From assembly GCF_014268275.3 (NCBI RefSeq), contig NZ_CP077084.1, positions 3,720,001-3,784,000 on the forward strand: a stretch of DNA of 64,000 nucleotides, written 5' to 3'. A program made the translations under genes and the position numbers. The notes below the pieces were generated by a model. The model was not told the origin of the DNA. It was given only the letters and a program-made list of their open reading frames with translations, and did no database searches. The stretch is from Pseudomonas tritici (GTDB taxonomy: Bacteria; Pseudomonadota; Gammaproteobacteria; Pseudomonadales; Pseudomonadaceae). Below are positions 63,659 to 64,000 of this stretch, piece after piece (positions within the stretch are counted from its first letter, which is position 1; the number at the start of each line of letters is the position of its first letter).

Positions 63659-64000
63659 TTATAGAGTCTCTTCAATCGAATTCAGAATGCCAGACACGGC
63701 AACGCACGGTCAGGGGACCGGGACAAGACTAGCAGTCGGAATACGGGGTGCTTCAGCGGGAACAGCGGCAGCGGTTGTCTTGAGGAAAGACGACTGGGAG
63801 GCTCCGAGAGGGTGTTCATGCAAATCCTGCGATGACAAAAGGACCTGAATCGTACAGGCGAAAGCGAAATCTCCTACAACGCAAAACTATTACAAAATCT
63901 GTAAACCCCGACAAAACCAAACGATCATATGATCAATGTATGAAATTAATATCATGGCAAAAAATCACTAATAACGGGCTAATGATCGGAATAGAATCCT
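63659..64000. other. 342-base intergenic end of window
   Basis: No gene seen. The last 120 bases are AT-rich and hold two short palindromes: TTACAAAATCTGTAA at 63890-63904 and GATCATATGATC at 63923-63934. They may belong to the promoter of a gene beyond the window or of the terC-like gene. Confidence 0.45.

Overview
The window reads as a stretch of Pseudomonas chromosome, most likely from the P. fluorescens group. This is inferred from gene content: PraA/PraB proteins beside AlkB, an HSI-II-like type VI locus with Stk/Stp signalling genes, a 3-hydroxybutyrate regulon with a sigma-54 activator, and many intergenic REP/BIME palindromes. Codon use is GC-rich throughout. The AT-richer islands are intergenic (around 18.1-18.7, 22.9-23.1 and 36.8-37.3 kb). 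I saw no tRNA, rRNA, insertion sequence, prophage gene or CRISPR array.

Layout. 0-7.8 kb: a glutathione transferase, two small secreted ORFs, a beta-propeller lactonase, an RND/MMPL exporter with a YCF48-type propeller partner, and a Gfo/Idh dehydrogenase. 7.9-29.8 kb: a large hydrophobic-substrate block. On the minus strand this runs alkB, praA, praB, fadL, a decayed praA relic, a second praB and fadL, then fadE, a two-domain fabG, maoC, thiolase and fadD. Beside it are an alpha/beta hydrolase and a plus-strand operon of a Baeyer-Villiger-type monooxygenase, an SDR and a ferritin-like diiron protein. The block ends with an EIIC-EAL fusion protein. Together these can take up alkanes, oxidise them terminally and feed the fatty acids to beta-oxidation.

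30.7-37.8 kb: the remains of a type VI secretion locus. stk, stp, tssA, tssB, tssC and hcp look intact. The 3' end of tssE is joined directly to the last third of the tssM C-terminal region, so every gene normally lying between them (tssF, G, H, sfa, fha, J, K, L and most of M) is gone from this site. A sigma-54-type promoter in front of hcp remains.

37.8-54.4 kb: an aldo/keto reductase, a DUF1543 protein, two short parvulins, a Yej-type peptide ABC transporter, a 3-hydroxybutyrate regulon (PAS/AAA+ activator, GntP permease, dehydrogenase, acetoacetyl-CoA synthetase) and a large hybrid histidine kinase. 54.5-61.1 kb: a minus-strand polar amino-acid-type ABC transporter with RidA, an IclR regulator, a PLP-dependent deaminase and a KDG-type kinase, which fits D-glucosaminate (glucosamine) use. 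61.4-64 kb: a small secreted protein, a thioredoxin-like protein and a TerC/CBS membrane protein.

The points most worth following up are the tssE-tssM deletion junction, the duplicated praA-praB-fadL module with its relic, the paired GTCTC-N6-GAGAC sites before the sigma-54 promoter of the 3-hydroxybutyrate genes, the diiron signature in a protein family named as a hydrolase, and A-rich Crc/Hfq-type motifs at the start of several catabolic genes.
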